Origin: a candidate division FCPU426 bacterium
GTDB taxonomy: Bacteria; Oederibacteriota; JAAXVQ01; JAUVAV01
Direction of reading: 5' to 3'
Length of the DNA: 64,000 nt
NCBI GenBank assembly: GCA_030591525.1
Contig: JAUVAV010000015.1
Location: forward strand, 1-64,000
A program made the translations under genes and the position numbers. The first letter of the stretch is position 1. Each line of letters starts with the position of its first letter. The notes beneath the pieces are model-generated. The model was not told where the DNA came from. It did not search any database and saw nothing but the letters and a program-made list of their open reading frames with translations. Shown here piece by piece: positions 1-8,145 of the stretch.

Positions 1-2
1 CG

Positions 3-983
3 CCGGTTTTTCCGGAGATTATCCGTTTTACTTTTACTAAGCAGCAGGCCCTGCGTTATGGAGAAAATCCTCATCAGCAGGCAGCTTTTTACCGGCAGGA
101 ACCGGTTGGCAATCAAAAACCCGAACCTTCCGTAACTTCAGCGCGTCAGGTTCACGGGAAGGAACTTTCTTTTAACAATATCATGGATATTCACGCGGCT
201 CTGGAAATAGTCAGGGATTTTGAAGAACCTGCGGTCTGCGTGATTAAGCATACCAATCCCTGTGGCGCAGCGATAGGACTGGATATTAACCAGGCGTTTC
301 GCAAAGCCTATGAGGCGGACCCGCTTTCCGCTTTCGGTGGGATTGTAGGACTCAACCGGACATGCACCTCCGAGATTGCCGGGAGTATAAAAGATATTTT
401 TCTGGAGTGTGTAATTGCGCCGGATTTTGAATCCGAAGCTCTGGCAATATTAAAAGCGAAAAAAAATATCCGTCTATTGGAAACCGGAGCTTTGAAATAT
501 CAGGCAAAGCCGGCGGATTCCTGGATGGGAATGGATTTCAAACGGGTGGTTAATGGACTCTTGCTCCAGGAACGGGACCAAGGCATGATTGCTTCTCAGG
601 ACTTGAAAATCGTCACTAAACGCCGGCCGGAAGAGGCGGAAATCCGGGATTTACTTTTTGCCTGGAAGGTTTGCAAGCATGTGAAATCGAATGCCATTTT
701 GCTGGCTAAAGATGGCGTTACTTTAGGCATTGGCCCGGGACAGACCAACCGGGTGGGAGCTGTGGAGATTGCGCTGCGGAATGCCGGAGAAAAGGCTTAC
801 CATGCAGTTTTAGCCTCAGATGCTTTTTTTCCCTTCCGCGACGGTTTGGACGCTGCGGCCCAACAAAAAGTCGCGGCCATCATTCAGCCGGGAGGATCTG
901 TCAAGGATGCCGAGGTTATCGCGGCTGCGAATGAGCATAATATGGCCATGGTTTTTACCAATGTGCGGCATTTTAAACACTAG
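3..983 (+). CDS. purH: PurH C-terminal part (AICAR transformylase), 5' end outside window
   Basis: This is the 3' part of bifunctional PurH, the last enzyme of de novo IMP synthesis. The frame is open from base 3, so the gene starts upstream of the window. About 326 residues are visible. The motifs LRYGENPHQ and HGKELSFNNI mark the start of the transformylase domain, and IKHTNPCGAA holds the Lys-His pair known as catalytic in AICAR transformylase. FFPFRDGLD and the C-terminal NVRHFKH are also typical of the family. The IMP cyclohydrolase half is not in view. The TAG stop lies inside a CTAG that forms the left flank of repeat element A1, and purD follows beyond that element, so purine genes form one cluster. 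Confidence 0.96.
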   Translation, partial: PVFPEIIRFTFTKQQALRYGENPHQQAAFYRQEPVGNQKPEPSVTSARQVHGKELSFNNIMDIHAALEIVRDFEEPAVCVIKHTNPCGAAIGLDINQAFRKAYEADPLSAFGGIVGLNRTCTSEIAGSIKDIFLECVIAPDFESEALAILKAKKNIRLLETGALKYQAKPADSWMGMDFKRVVNGLLLQERDQGMIASQDLKIVTKRRPEEAEIRDLLFAWKVCKHVKSNAILLAKDGVTLGIGPGQTNRVGAVEIALRNAGEKAYHAVLASDAFFPFRDGLDAAAQQKVAAIIQPGGSVKDAEVIAAANEHNMAMVFTNVRHFKH

Positions 984-1130
984 GAGCTTAAGCATTTAGT
1001 CTGATTTTTTAATTTCTGAGCAATTGAGCAATAGAAAATAGACCGCAATTGAGCTTTTTATTGCTCTATTGTTCAATTTTCAATTGCTCTGGAGTTTGAA
1101 CAATTAGTCTATGACTAATTGCTCAAACTC
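984..1130 (+). mobile_element. Family A palindromic element, copy A1 (MITE-like)
   Basis: A 147-bp element flanked on both sides by CTAG (980-983 and 1131-1134). The left arm begins GAGCTTAAGCATTTAGTC. The core carries GACCGCAATTGA, which can pair with TCAATTGC further on. The right end is a hairpin, GAGTTTGAACAATTAGTC at 1092-1109 against 1113-1130, that repeats the left-arm sequence. The left CTAG supplies the TAG stop of purH, and the right CTAG plus GAGG builds the AGGAGG ribosome-binding site of purD. There is no room for a transposase, so any movement would need one in trans. It is closely similar, in reverse orientation, to copy A4 in the atp operon. Confidence 0.7.
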
Positions 1131-1145
1131 CTAGGAGGTAGCCGC

Positions 1146-2426
1146 GTGAAAATCCTCGTGGTAGGCAGTGGCGGCCGTGAATACGGACTGGTTTGGGCTG
1201 CCAGGCAGTCAAAACTGGTTTCAGAGGTTTTAGCCGTCCCGGGCAATGCCGGCATGGCTGAGTTGGCCCGTTGTATCCCCGTATTGCCGGACGACATAGA
1301 GGGGCTGGTTAAACTGGCTTCTCAGGAGCGGCCGGACCTGGTTTTAATTGGTCCGGAGCTTCCGCTGTCTCTGGGTTTAACCGACCGGCTGGCCAGGGAA
1401 GGCATACCGGTTTTTGGCCCTACGGCCGAGGCGGCCCGGCTGGAAAGCAGTAAAGCCTTTGCCAAGGAATTTATGGATCGCCATGGCATTCCCACGGCTA
1501 AATATCGGGTTTGTGAGACGCAGGAAGCGGCGGAAGCTTCTCTGGATGTTTTTGATTTGCCAATAGTGATTAAGGCAAACGGTTTGGCCGGCGGCAAGGG
1601 GGTTACAGTCGCGGAAACCCACGAACAGGCCGTGAAGGCTCTGGCAGCCGCTATGCAGGAGCAAGTCTTTGGCGAGGCAGGGAAGTGCGTTGTTATTGAG
1701 GAATGCTTGCAGGGTGAAGAAGCCAGTGTACAGGCCTTTACCGATGGCCGCATAGTGGTTCCCATGGTTTCGGCCCAGGACCATAAGCGTATAAATGAAG
1801 GGGATCAAGGCCCGAATACAGGCGGCATGGGCGCTTACGCACCGGCGCCGGTTATGACCCCGGAATTAATGGAGCGCGTTAAAAGGGAGATACTGGAGCC
1901 GACTATTGCCGGTATGGCGGCAGAGGGCCGGCCTTATAAGGGAATACTTTATGCCGGATTGATGATTACGGCTGAGGGACCCAAAGTGATAGAATTCAAT
2001 TGCCGTTTTGGCGATCCGGAAACGCAGGTGGTACTGCCGCTTTTAGGCTCGGATTTAATCGACACGGCTTTGGCCTGTATTCAAGAGCGGCTGGGAGCGG
2101 AACATGTCGATAGGAAACCGGGGGCAGCGGTCTGCGTGGTAATGGCCGCTCCCGGCTATCCCGGATCTTATCCCAAGGGCCTGCCCATTAGCGGGATGGA
2201 ATCCGCCCATGCGGTACCGGATATAATGATTTGGCATGCCGGGACCGTACGAAAAGAAGGACAACTGGTTACTGACGGAGGAAGAGTCCTGAATGTAATC
2301 GCTGTTGCTCCGGATATTGCCACAGCCGTGAAAAAGGTTTATGCGGCGGCAGAGAAAATATCTTTTGCCGGGGCACATTACCGTCGCGATATTGCCTATC
2401 GGGCGTTGAAGCGGAATAAAAAATAA
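1146..2426 (+). CDS. purD: Phosphoribosylamine--glycine ligase PurD
   Basis: GAR synthetase joins phosphoribosylamine and glycine with ATP in purine synthesis. The 426-residue length is normal for the family. The N-terminal dinucleotide-like loop VVGSGGREYG, the ATP-grasp signature GLAGGKGVTVA and the metal-binding EFNCRFGDPETQ are present. The family usually has GGREH; here it is GREY. I chose GTG at 1146 because AGGAGG lies at 1133-1138 with a 7-base gap and the N-terminus then begins directly with the Rossmann strand. An in-frame ATG at 1119 lies within the repeat element hairpin and would add nine unlikely residues. Confidence 0.96.
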   Translation: MKILVVGSGGREYGLVWAARQSKLVSEVLAVPGNAGMAELARCIPVLPDDIEGLVKLASQERPDLVLIGPELPLSLGLTDRLAREGIPVFGPTAEAARLESSKAFAKEFMDRHGIPTAKYRVCETQEAAEASLDVFDLPIVIKANGLAGGKGVTVAETHEQAVKALAAAMQEQVFGEAGKCVVIEECLQGEEASVQAFTDGRIVVPMVSAQDHKRINEGDQGPNTGGMGAYAPAPVMTPELMERVKREILEPTIAGMAAEGRPYKGILYAGLMITAEGPKVIEFNCRFGDPETQVVLPLLGSDLIDTALACIQERLGAEHVDRKPGAAVCVVMAAPGYPGSYPKGLPISGMESAHAVPDIMIWHAGTVRKEGQLVTDGGRVLNVIAVAPDIATAVKKVYAAAEKISFAGAHYRRDIAYRALKRNKK

Positions 2427-2439
2427 CCGGAATTAACTG

Positions 2440-2603
2440 GTTACTGTTGCGGGAGCGTGTTTTTTTTAAGTTTGTCATTCCGAACGAAGTGAGGAATCTC
2501 CACGAAAACGCCTGAATTATCAGGTCTTATGGAAATTCTTCGCCTTCGGCTCAGAATGACAAGATGCGGGGAGCCGCTAAAAAAAGCTTTCCACAACAGA
2601 TAC
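2440..2603. repeat. Family D inverted-repeat element, copy D1
   Basis: The purD-purE spacer holds a palindromic element with ends GTTACTGTTGCGGGAG (2440) and CTTTCCACAACAGATAC (to 2603), which are imperfect inverted repeats of each other. The core is itself an inverted pair: GTCATTCCGAACGAAGTGAGG near the left and a complementary GGCTCAGAATGAC near the right. The same outer ends reappear at 20300-20439 around a completely different core, which is why I treat the ends as defining the family. Confidence 0.55.
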
Positions 2604-2631
2604 AAACTAATAATAAAAGGAGAGTGTTGGC

Positions 2632-3159
2632 ATGAAAGACAAGGCTCTGGTTGGAATTATAGTAGGCAGTGATTCTGATCTGCCGGTTATTCAAGAAACC
2701 GTGAACATGCTGGAATATCTTGGGGTGGGTTATGATCTGACCATAGCTTCAGCCCACCGCTCGCCTGCCCGGGTCCGGGAATGGGTCCAAGCCCTGGAAA
2801 AGCGTAGTGTGGAGGTTTTTATCGCGGGCGCCGGCGGAGCAGCCCATTTGCCCGGCGTAATCGCGGCTGAGACTATTGTGCCGGTGATAGGTATTCCCAT
2901 GCCGACCCTGTATTTAAGCGGGCAGGATTCTCTTTTATCCGTAGTACAGATGCCTTCTGGTATACCCGTGGCGACTATGGCTATAGGCAAGGCCGGAGCT
3001 GCTAATGCCGCACTGCTGGCGACCCAAATTCTGGCCCGTAAATACGAGAACCTGTCAACCGTGCTTAAAAAATTTAAAAATGAACTTTACCAAGGTGTGG
3101 AAAAAAAGGCTGCCAAGCTGGAGCAGTTCGGCATTAATAAATATATTGAAACCATGTAA
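2632..3159 (+). CDS. purE: N5-carboxyaminoimidazole ribonucleotide mutase PurE
   Basis: Class I PurE moves the carboxylate of N5-CAIR to give CAIR in purine synthesis. The protein has 175 residues, slightly longer than the usual 160-170. GSDSDLPVI near residue 11 and SAHRSP near residue 43 are the substrate and phosphate-binding motifs; the His of SAHRSP is the catalytic residue of the family. GAGGAAHLPG is also typical. The ATG is preceded by AAAGGAGAG. No purK is in view. The gene is followed after 12 bases by tsaC, which suggests co-transcription. Confidence 0.95.
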   Translation: MKDKALVGIIVGSDSDLPVIQETVNMLEYLGVGYDLTIASAHRSPARVREWVQALEKRSVEVFIAGAGGAAHLPGVIAAETIVPVIGIPMPTLYLSGQDSLLSVVQMPSGIPVATMAIGKAGAANAALLATQILARKYENLSTVLKKFKNELYQGVEKKAAKLEQFGINKYIETM

Positions 3160-3171
3160 GGAACCGGGATT

Positions 3172-3786
3172 TTGTCCGCTCAAGCCAAACGGTTTTTAAT
3201 CCGGACGGAGACACAGGTTCGTCGTGCCGTGATTTCAGCCGTTGCTTTATTAAAGGCGGGCCGGTTGGTGATTCTGCCTACGGACACAGTTTACGGATTG
3301 GCGGCCCGGCCGGAAGCCGGAGCCATTCAGTGGATTTACCGTGCCAAAGGCCGGCAGGAGAACAATCCTCTGGTGCTGCTTATCTCTGATATACAGGAGG
3401 CAGCCAAATATGCCCGGGTTACACCCCAGGCCGAGGCCGTAATGTTAAGCTACTGGCCCGGAGCTTTAACCCTGGTGCTTCCGGTTAAGCCCGGAACTCC
3501 CTGGGGCCGGGTGACGCGGGGCGGAAGAAGCATAGCCTTGCGCATACCGGACCACGACCTGACCCGCCGGATTATCCGGGAGGCCGGTGGGGCTTTAGTT
3601 ATGACCTCGGCCAATCGTACCGGGTGCCCGGCGCCGGATTCGGCTTCAACAATAGATAAGAAAATCCTGGCTTTTTCGGAAATGATCGTGGATGCCGGAA
3701 AAACCAGGACCCGCATCCACTCCACGATTGTTAAATTATCCGGTCAAAAGTTAAAAGTGTTGAGACAGGGAAGTGTGGAAATTTGA
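3172..3786 (+). CDS. tsaC: Threonylcarbamoyl-AMP synthase, TsaC/Sua5/YwlC family
   Basis: The enzyme makes threonylcarbamoyl-adenylate from threonine, bicarbonate and ATP, the first step of the t6A modification of ANN-decoding tRNAs. The 204 residues cover the YrdC domain only, so this is the short TsaC form without the Sua5 C-terminal domain. PTDTVYGLAA, NPLVLLIS and WPGALTLVLP are the family motifs, and a SxN-type MTSANRTG follows. The start is TTG at 3172, just after purE, with AGGAACCGG upstream as a weak ribosome-binding site. Confidence 0.92.
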   Translation: MSAQAKRFLIRTETQVRRAVISAVALLKAGRLVILPTDTVYGLAARPEAGAIQWIYRAKGRQENNPLVLLISDIQEAAKYARVTPQAEAVMLSYWPGALTLVLPVKPGTPWGRVTRGGRSIALRIPDHDLTRRIIREAGGALVMTSANRTGCPAPDSASTIDKKILAFSEMIVDAGKTRTRIHSTIVKLSGQKLKVLRQGSVEI

Positions 3787-3816
3787 AACCTTTTGAGCGT
3801 CGCGGGTTTGTTAATT

Positions 3817-4425
3817 ATGGATAAAAAGGTTTTAATTGACGAACATGTACAGCTGATGCTTCGTTTCCAGGCCGGTGACGAGAGCGCGTTTGAAACCTTG
3901 GTAGAGTTCTATAAGTCCAGGGTGGTCGGGGTAGCTTATCGTTTTCTTCAAAACCCGGAAGAGGCCAGGGATGCGGCGCAGGAAGCTTTTTTGAAGATGT
4001 ACTGTGCGCGACAAAAGTATGAGCCGGGAACCTCGGTTTTTGCTTCCTGGTTATATACTATTGTAAACCGGGTATGCCTGAATATTCTCCGGCACCGGCG
4101 CCGTCATCCGGTACAAAGATTGGAGCCTGAATTTGGGACCGAGGGCGGAAAAAGCGGGCAGCAACTTGAGGATAGCCGAGCCGAAGATGCGATGCTAACG
4201 CTGATGCAGGCCGAGACCCAAGCAGCGGTGCGAAAAGTTGTGGCCGGTCTTCCCGAGACCGAGCGGATGGCGGTTATTTTAGATCAATGGGAAGAAATGT
4301 CCTTGGCGGAAATCGGCTTGGTTTTAGATAAAAGTGTTTCCGCCGTTAAATCGATCCTCTTTCGGGCTCGCGCGAAATTGAAAATTAAGCTGGCGGGTTA
4401 TCTGGATCAGGAGGGTGAGGGGTAA
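3817..4425 (+). CDS. ECF-type RNA polymerase sigma factor (RpoE-like)
   Basis: A group 4 sigma factor. Region 2 is seen in YRFLQNPEEARDAAQEAFLK with the conserved DAAQE core, and region 4 in LPETERMAVIL followed by a helix-turn-helix ending VKSILFRARAKLK. Between them lies a variable basic and acidic linker. Neither the ATG at 3817 nor the in-frame TTG at 3793 has a good ribosome-binding site; I chose the ATG. The anti-sigma gene follows after five bases, so this is very probably a cognate sigma/anti-sigma pair for an envelope response. Its promoter targets cannot be told from the window. Confidence 0.9.
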   Translation: MDKKVLIDEHVQLMLRFQAGDESAFETLVEFYKSRVVGVAYRFLQNPEEARDAAQEAFLKMYCARQKYEPGTSVFASWLYTIVNRVCLNILRHRRRHPVQRLEPEFGTEGGKSGQQLEDSRAEDAMLTLMQAETQAAVRKVVAGLPETERMAVILDQWEEMSLAEIGLVLDKSVSAVKSILFRARAKLKIKLAGYLDQEGEG

Positions 4426-4430
4426 AGATC

Positions 4431-4937
4431 ATGGATTGCAGGGATTACCGGGAGAAAATGCCGGAATACAACAAAGGCTTGCTGAATCCTGAGCAGATCA
4501 TGCGGTTTGAAAAGCACCTGGGTCTCTGTCCCATGTGCCGCCGCGAGGCGGCACGGGAGCGCCGGCTTTCCACGCTTTTGGAAGGCTGGACAATTCCGGA
4601 AAAGGAATTGGGATTTGATGCCCAGCTCGCCGCCGGCTTGGCAAGCATAAAAGAAAAAGAGCGGAAGCGGGGAGACCGATGGTGGCGGAAGCTTATATCG
4701 CCTTGGACTTTACGCCTGGCTTATTCCGGCTTGGCAGCAGCGGTGATCATAGTCGGGGTAATACTGGCCGGCCGGTTAAGGAGTGATTTTTTGTTTTTTC
4801 AGGCCGGGAACACGGATTTAATAATAACTCAGGAAATGGAAGTGTTGCAGGAATTCGATTTGCTGAGAGACTTGGAATTATTCGAGTACTGGGAGGAAAT
4901 CGAAGGTGTTGAGCCGGCTGACAAGGAAAATTCTTGA
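4431..4937 (+). CDS. Zinc-finger anti-sigma factor, single-pass membrane protein
   Basis: 168 residues. The N-terminal cytoplasmic part carries the ZAS motif HLGLCPMC (HxxxCxxC), which in this family grips the ECF sigma factor. One membrane helix follows (about residues 92-112, LRLAYSGLAAAVIIVGVILAG), and a short acidic periplasmic tail ends the protein. It sits directly after the sigma gene and its stop codon overlaps an alternative TTG start of the next gene, so the three genes look like one operon. How it senses a signal is not visible; the periplasmic tail of about 55 residues has no domain I recognise. Confidence 0.87.
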   Translation: MDCRDYREKMPEYNKGLLNPEQIMRFEKHLGLCPMCRREAARERRLSTLLEGWTIPEKELGFDAQLAAGLASIKEKERKRGDRWWRKLISPWTLRLAYSGLAAAVIIVGVILAGRLRSDFLFFQAGNTDLIITQEMEVLQEFDLLRDLELFEYWEEIEGVEPADKENS

Positions 4938-4951
4938 GGAGACGGATTAAG

Positions 4952-5506
4952 ATGCGCCGGAAACTTATGGCAATATTAATTTTGATATTCTGCTGGGGCC
5001 TCACCGCTAGGGCGGAAGCAACGACAGAACGGGCCGCGGCAAAACCGGTTGGGGCGGAAAGCGCCGAAGTTAGATCAAAAAAATGGAAACACTGGAAATC
5101 CATGACACCTGAGAAACGGGAGGCTCTCCGCGCCCGTTATCGCGCCTGGCGCAAGATGGCTCCGGAGCAGCGGCAAAGGTTAAAGCAACGCTGGAAAAAA
5201 TTCCAAAGTCTTTCCCCGGAAGCACAAGACCGGTTGCGGCATTCCCGCCGGCGCTTTCTAAAACTTGAGCCCCATGAGAGAAAACAGCTTCGAACTCGTT
5301 ACACCCAGTGGAAAAGGCTGCCGGCCTGGAAGCGGAAACAAATCCGTAATAATTATCATCGTTTTAAAAGTCTTCCGCCCCAGGAACGCCAACGCTGGCA
5401 GCGTCGCTATCAGCGCTGGCGGGAATTGTCTCCGGATAAAAGGCGTTATTTAAAAGAAAAAAAGCGAAAACGCAGATACAACCAATCAGAACCTCTCCCG
5501 CAATAA
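4952..5506 (+). CDS. Secreted DUF3106 repeat protein
   Basis: 184 residues with a signal peptide (MRRKLMAILILIFCWGLTA, cut likely after ARA). The mature part is a run of about seven short units with the pattern P-x-x-R-x-x-L-x-x-R-[YW]-x-x-W/F-x-x-L-[ST], very rich in Arg, Lys and Trp, typical of DUF3106. Such proteins are often found beside ECF sigma/anti-sigma pairs and may act as periplasmic sensors or target-binding proteins, but no function is established. ATG 4952 is preferred over TTG 4934 because AGGAGA precedes it and the signal peptide then starts correctly. Confidence 0.8.
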   Translation: MRRKLMAILILIFCWGLTARAEATTERAAAKPVGAESAEVRSKKWKHWKSMTPEKREALRARYRAWRKMAPEQRQRLKQRWKKFQSLSPEAQDRLRHSRRRFLKLEPHERKQLRTRYTQWKRLPAWKRKQIRNNYHRFKSLPPQERQRWQRRYQRWRELSPDKRRYLKEKKRKRRYNQSEPLPQ

Positions 5507-5545
5507 TTGCCCGGCTTTCTTCAGAAATGGGCCACCCGGCAATTA

Positions 5546-5673
5546 TTAACCAAGTTGACTTACGGGAGAGGTTATAGTGCATGCTCCGTATGCCGAGACA
5601 GCCAAGACTAGAATATTCGGGAGGGTTCTGCCACCTAATCAAACGTGGAATAAAATGCCGGAGAAAAAACTAA
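5546..5673 (+). pseudogene. RAYT (REP-associated tyrosine transposase) 5' remnant, copy 1
   Basis: From ATG 5590 the frame reads MPRQPRLEYSGGFCHLIKRG, a clear match to the N-terminus of REP-associated Y1 transposases (typical form MPRxxRxExPGxxYHVxxRG). The frame runs into unrelated sequence and stops at 5673, so only the first 20 residues survive; the HUH motif and catalytic Tyr are absent. About 45 bases upstream of the ATG are also shared with a second remnant at 6561-6662. The next gene starts immediately after. Confidence 0.72.
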
Positions 5674-5701
5674 AGTGCCGGAAAACGGAGTTTTGGCAGT
5701 T

Positions 5702-6526
5702 ATGGATTTTAAGATGAGATATAGTCTTTGGGTTGTTATGTTTCTATGGCTTTTTTTTCCGGTGCCACTGCTGGCGGCAGACTGTAAATATTTTACCTTT
5801 ACTACATCTGATGAAGTCAAGATATTCGCCGAGTTTAAATCAGGGCCGGAACTGTCCAGTCAGAGGCTTATAATTGTAGCTCCCGGATTTGCCCAAAACC
5901 ACACAACCCGCTCTATGCAAGTCTTGACCTCCGGGTTGACTTCCACGGCCGACGTTTTGATCATTGATTTTCGCGGTACCGGAGAAAGCTATGGCTGTTA
6001 TTGGTTTGGCGCCAGGGAACACCTGGATATTGAACCAGTCTTAAATTGGGCCAGGCCGCAATATGGCGATATCACGCTTTTAGGTTTTTCTCTGGGCGCC
6101 TACAGCAGCCTGCGAGCTGCTGTTGAATTTCCCGGCCGGGTTGACCGTCTTTTGCTGGTTTCCTGCCCGACCCAGGTGGAAGACATCATCTTGAGCGGCG
6201 CAGCCTTTTTGAATCCTCTGGCCGTGGCTTTCCGGCAGACCAAATTCCACATCAAGCCTGAAGACGACATGTTTTTTCGCTGGGGTCCGATTTTGGCCGC
6301 CAAACCTAGCGGCGCGGAACTGGCCAAGAAGATCCAAATCCCTTGTCATTTCCTGATAGGCGGCCAGGATACTCTGGTTTATGAATCCCTAAGTAAAAAA
6401 GTCTATAATGCTGTCGAAGTCTCCAAATCGTGGTTGAAAATCGTAAACGGGGTGCATGCCGAACAAATCTTTCTGCAAGACCCGGACTTTTTTACAACTT
6501 GGGTAAGGGCAAAAATGAATTTGTGA
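5702..6526 (+). CDS. Secreted alpha/beta hydrolase
   Basis: 274 residues with a signal peptide or anchor (MRYSLWVVMFLWLFF, then PLLAAD). The core is an alpha/beta hydrolase: GFSLG holds the nucleophile Ser in a GxSxG elbow, GGQDTLV offers the acid Asp and NGVHAEQ the His. DFRGTGES is the usual oxyanion-side loop. Substrate is unknown; esterase or peptidase roles are equally possible. ATG 5702 has AACGGAG upstream; a GTG at 5675 would add residues before the signal peptide. The gene is bracketed by two RAYT remnants, so it may have been carried or rearranged with them. Confidence 0.8.
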   Translation: MDFKMRYSLWVVMFLWLFFPVPLLAADCKYFTFTTSDEVKIFAEFKSGPELSSQRLIIVAPGFAQNHTTRSMQVLTSGLTSTADVLIIDFRGTGESYGCYWFGAREHLDIEPVLNWARPQYGDITLLGFSLGAYSSLRAAVEFPGRVDRLLLVSCPTQVEDIILSGAAFLNPLAVAFRQTKFHIKPEDDMFFRWGPILAAKPSGAELAKKIQIPCHFLIGGQDTLVYESLSKKVYNAVEVSKSWLKIVNGVHAEQIFLQDPDFFTTWVRAKMNL

Positions 6527-6560
6527 ACGGGAACGTCCTGGGATAGCCCTGGTTAATTAT

Positions 6561-6724
6561 TTAACCAAGTTAACTTACGGGAGAGGTTATAGGACATTAT
6601 CCGTATGCCAAGACATCCCAGACTGGAATATCCAGGAAGGTTCTATCACCTCATCGTTCAAAACCACTTTTGCAATAATTCTCCGGCTTTCTTCATCAGT
6701 TCATTCGGGCTTAACGGTTTTTGA
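6561..6724 (+). pseudogene. RAYT 5' remnant, copy 2
   Basis: ATG 6605 opens MPRHPRLEYPGRFYHLI, again the N-terminus of a REP-associated Y1 transposase. Similarity to copy 1 covers about 6561-6662, including the shared upstream stretch GGGAGAGGTTATAG, at roughly 80 percent identity by eye. Homology ends exactly around the stop codon of the TadE-like gene on the other strand, and the frame then runs through that gene to a stop at 6724. TGGTTAA and TTAACCA at 6550-6567 form a small hairpin at the left end. Confidence 0.68.
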
Positions 6725-7092
6725 ATAAAGGCTACGACCGCACTGCGCGCCCTGACCTGAAAACCCTGAGGTTTGAATAATTTAAAGAAACCCACGGCCG
6801 GCACAGTATAGGAGACCTCGACGGTTATACCCTCTTCCTTATTATGGCCTGAGATCCGGTCATCTATGGAACAGCCGGGCAGAATAGCCTGGACTTGCCG
6901 GTCTTGCAGGGGAGCATGGTTCAAGGTGTTGCGCAGCCAGGACGCCCGGCGGGCCGCTTCCTGGACTTTGATCTGGGCCTTTCCGAGCATAACTATTTGG
7001 GTTATACCCGTTACGAAGAGCATGAATAAAAAAAGCACCATGACCAGTTCAACATAAGCCTGGCCCCTTCGCGATCGAACCAGACAGCTCAT
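6658..7092 (-). CDS. TadE/TadG-like pseudopilin
   Basis: 144 residues. The N-terminus RRGQAYVELVMVLFLF is the TadE-type class III leader and hydrophobic helix: a charged Gly-Gln, then A-x-V-E, then a membrane helix. In Tad systems these minor pseudopilins are processed by TadV and needed for pilus assembly. The start ATG at 7092 overlaps the stop of the upstream sensor gene as ATGA, which suggests coupled translation; a longer start at 7119 is possible. A prepilin peptidase lies 1.7 kb away. The 3' end abuts a RAYT remnant. Confidence 0.75.
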   Translation of the reverse strand: MSCLVRSRRGQAYVELVMVLFLFMLFVTGITQIVMLGKAQIKVQEAARRASWLRNTLNHAPLQDRQVQAILPGCSIDDRISGHNKEEGITVEVSYTVPAVGFFKLFKPQGFQVRARSAVVAFIQKPLSPNELMKKAGELLQKWF

Positions 7093-8045
7093 CCCAGCAG
7101 GCATAAGGACCATTCCCAATTGCCGGCCAAAGGTGAGCAGACGACCTTTACAGTAATAGGGGCAGTATTGTCAGATAGGAGGATTTGACCCAGGAGCGGT
7201 TGCTCCGGAGCAGTCAGGGCTTTTTGATAGAATTTTATCAGGGATGAAGGCAGGGGAGCGCGCATCAGGTGTTGGCCTGCGAGTTGGTCAGCCCGGCAGT
7301 TGAGTAATTTGCAGCCCGGGTTATTAATTGCCAGGATGAAATTATCCCGGGTCAGGGCCAGGGCCGCGCGTGGAATTTCGGAAAGCAGTAATTCGACGAT
7401 CCGGCGGGTTTCCGCCCGGGCATGAGGAGGAGGGGAATCAGGCACTAAGGAGGTCGGCCGGGAGGTCTCAGCCAGTTCCCGGTGTTTTAAGCTATACCAG
7501 CATACCAGCCCGATCAGGAGGGAAGTGGCCAGGATTAGGATATAGAAACGGATTGCGATGGATGAATTCCCCTGGAGAACGCGGCTTTGGTCAAAATAAA
7601 CGCGGAGAAAAAGTTCCTCCTGGCTGAATAAAGGTGCCAAAACCGCGGTTATCCGGCGGCCTTGACTAAATAAAATGCTTACTTCAGGAGATGCCGGCTT
7701 GGGGCCTTGGGAAACCTGAGTTTTTTTCCCCATCCTACCCGGATCAGTATGCAATAAAATTTTACCTTGACTGTCAAAAAGTATAGCTTCCCTAAGTTGG
7801 GGGTGATTATGGCGGGAAGCTTTCAGGGCGCCCAAGGCTGCCAAATCATCATCTGCTGCCAGGGCGCGGGAGAGCTGTGCGGCGAGGTCTTTGGTAATCT
7901 GGATTTTCAGGCGCTGGGATTCGCGATTAAGAGAAGAAGTGGCCAGCCGGAGCAAGTAACCGGTGGCGCCCAACTGCAGAACCAAGGCCGCCAGGAAGAC
8001 AGCGCCTGAAATTAACAAAGGAGGATTGAGATGCAACTTGAGCAT
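7089..8045 (-). CDS. Membrane sensor protein with PAS-like C-terminal domain, no kinase
   Basis: 318 residues. A first membrane helix near residues 8-28, an extracytoplasmic region of about 140 residues that resembles a dCache/single-Cache fold (AILFDSQGKILLHTDP), a second helix IRFYILILATSLLIGLVCWY, then a cytoplasmic PAS-like domain (DNFILAINNPGCKLLNCRADQLAGQHL). No histidine kinase, GGDEF or methyl-accepting region follows, so the output is unclear. It is coupled with the TadE-like gene. ATG 8045 is chosen because the helix starts shortly after; an upstream start would add residues from an AT-rich stretch. Confidence 0.65.
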   Translation of the reverse strand: MLKLHLNPPLLISGAVFLAALVLQLGATGYLLRLATSSLNRESQRLKIQITKDLAAQLSRALAADDDLAALGALKASRHNHPQLREAILFDSQGKILLHTDPGRMGKKTQVSQGPKPASPEVSILFSQGRRITAVLAPLFSQEELFLRVYFDQSRVLQGNSSIAIRFYILILATSLLIGLVCWYSLKHRELAETSRPTSLVPDSPPPHARAETRRIVELLLSEIPRAALALTRDNFILAINNPGCKLLNCRADQLAGQHLMRAPLPSSLIKFYQKALTAPEQPLLGQILLSDNTAPITVKVVCSPLAGNWEWSLCLLG

Positions 8046-8145
8046 GTGTCTGCCGCTTTCTTCGATGAAACTACTTGATAAATAATGAATTAGAAGTATT
8101 ATATATTTTTTCAGGTTTAAGGTCAACGAGGTTCCGGACAGAGTG

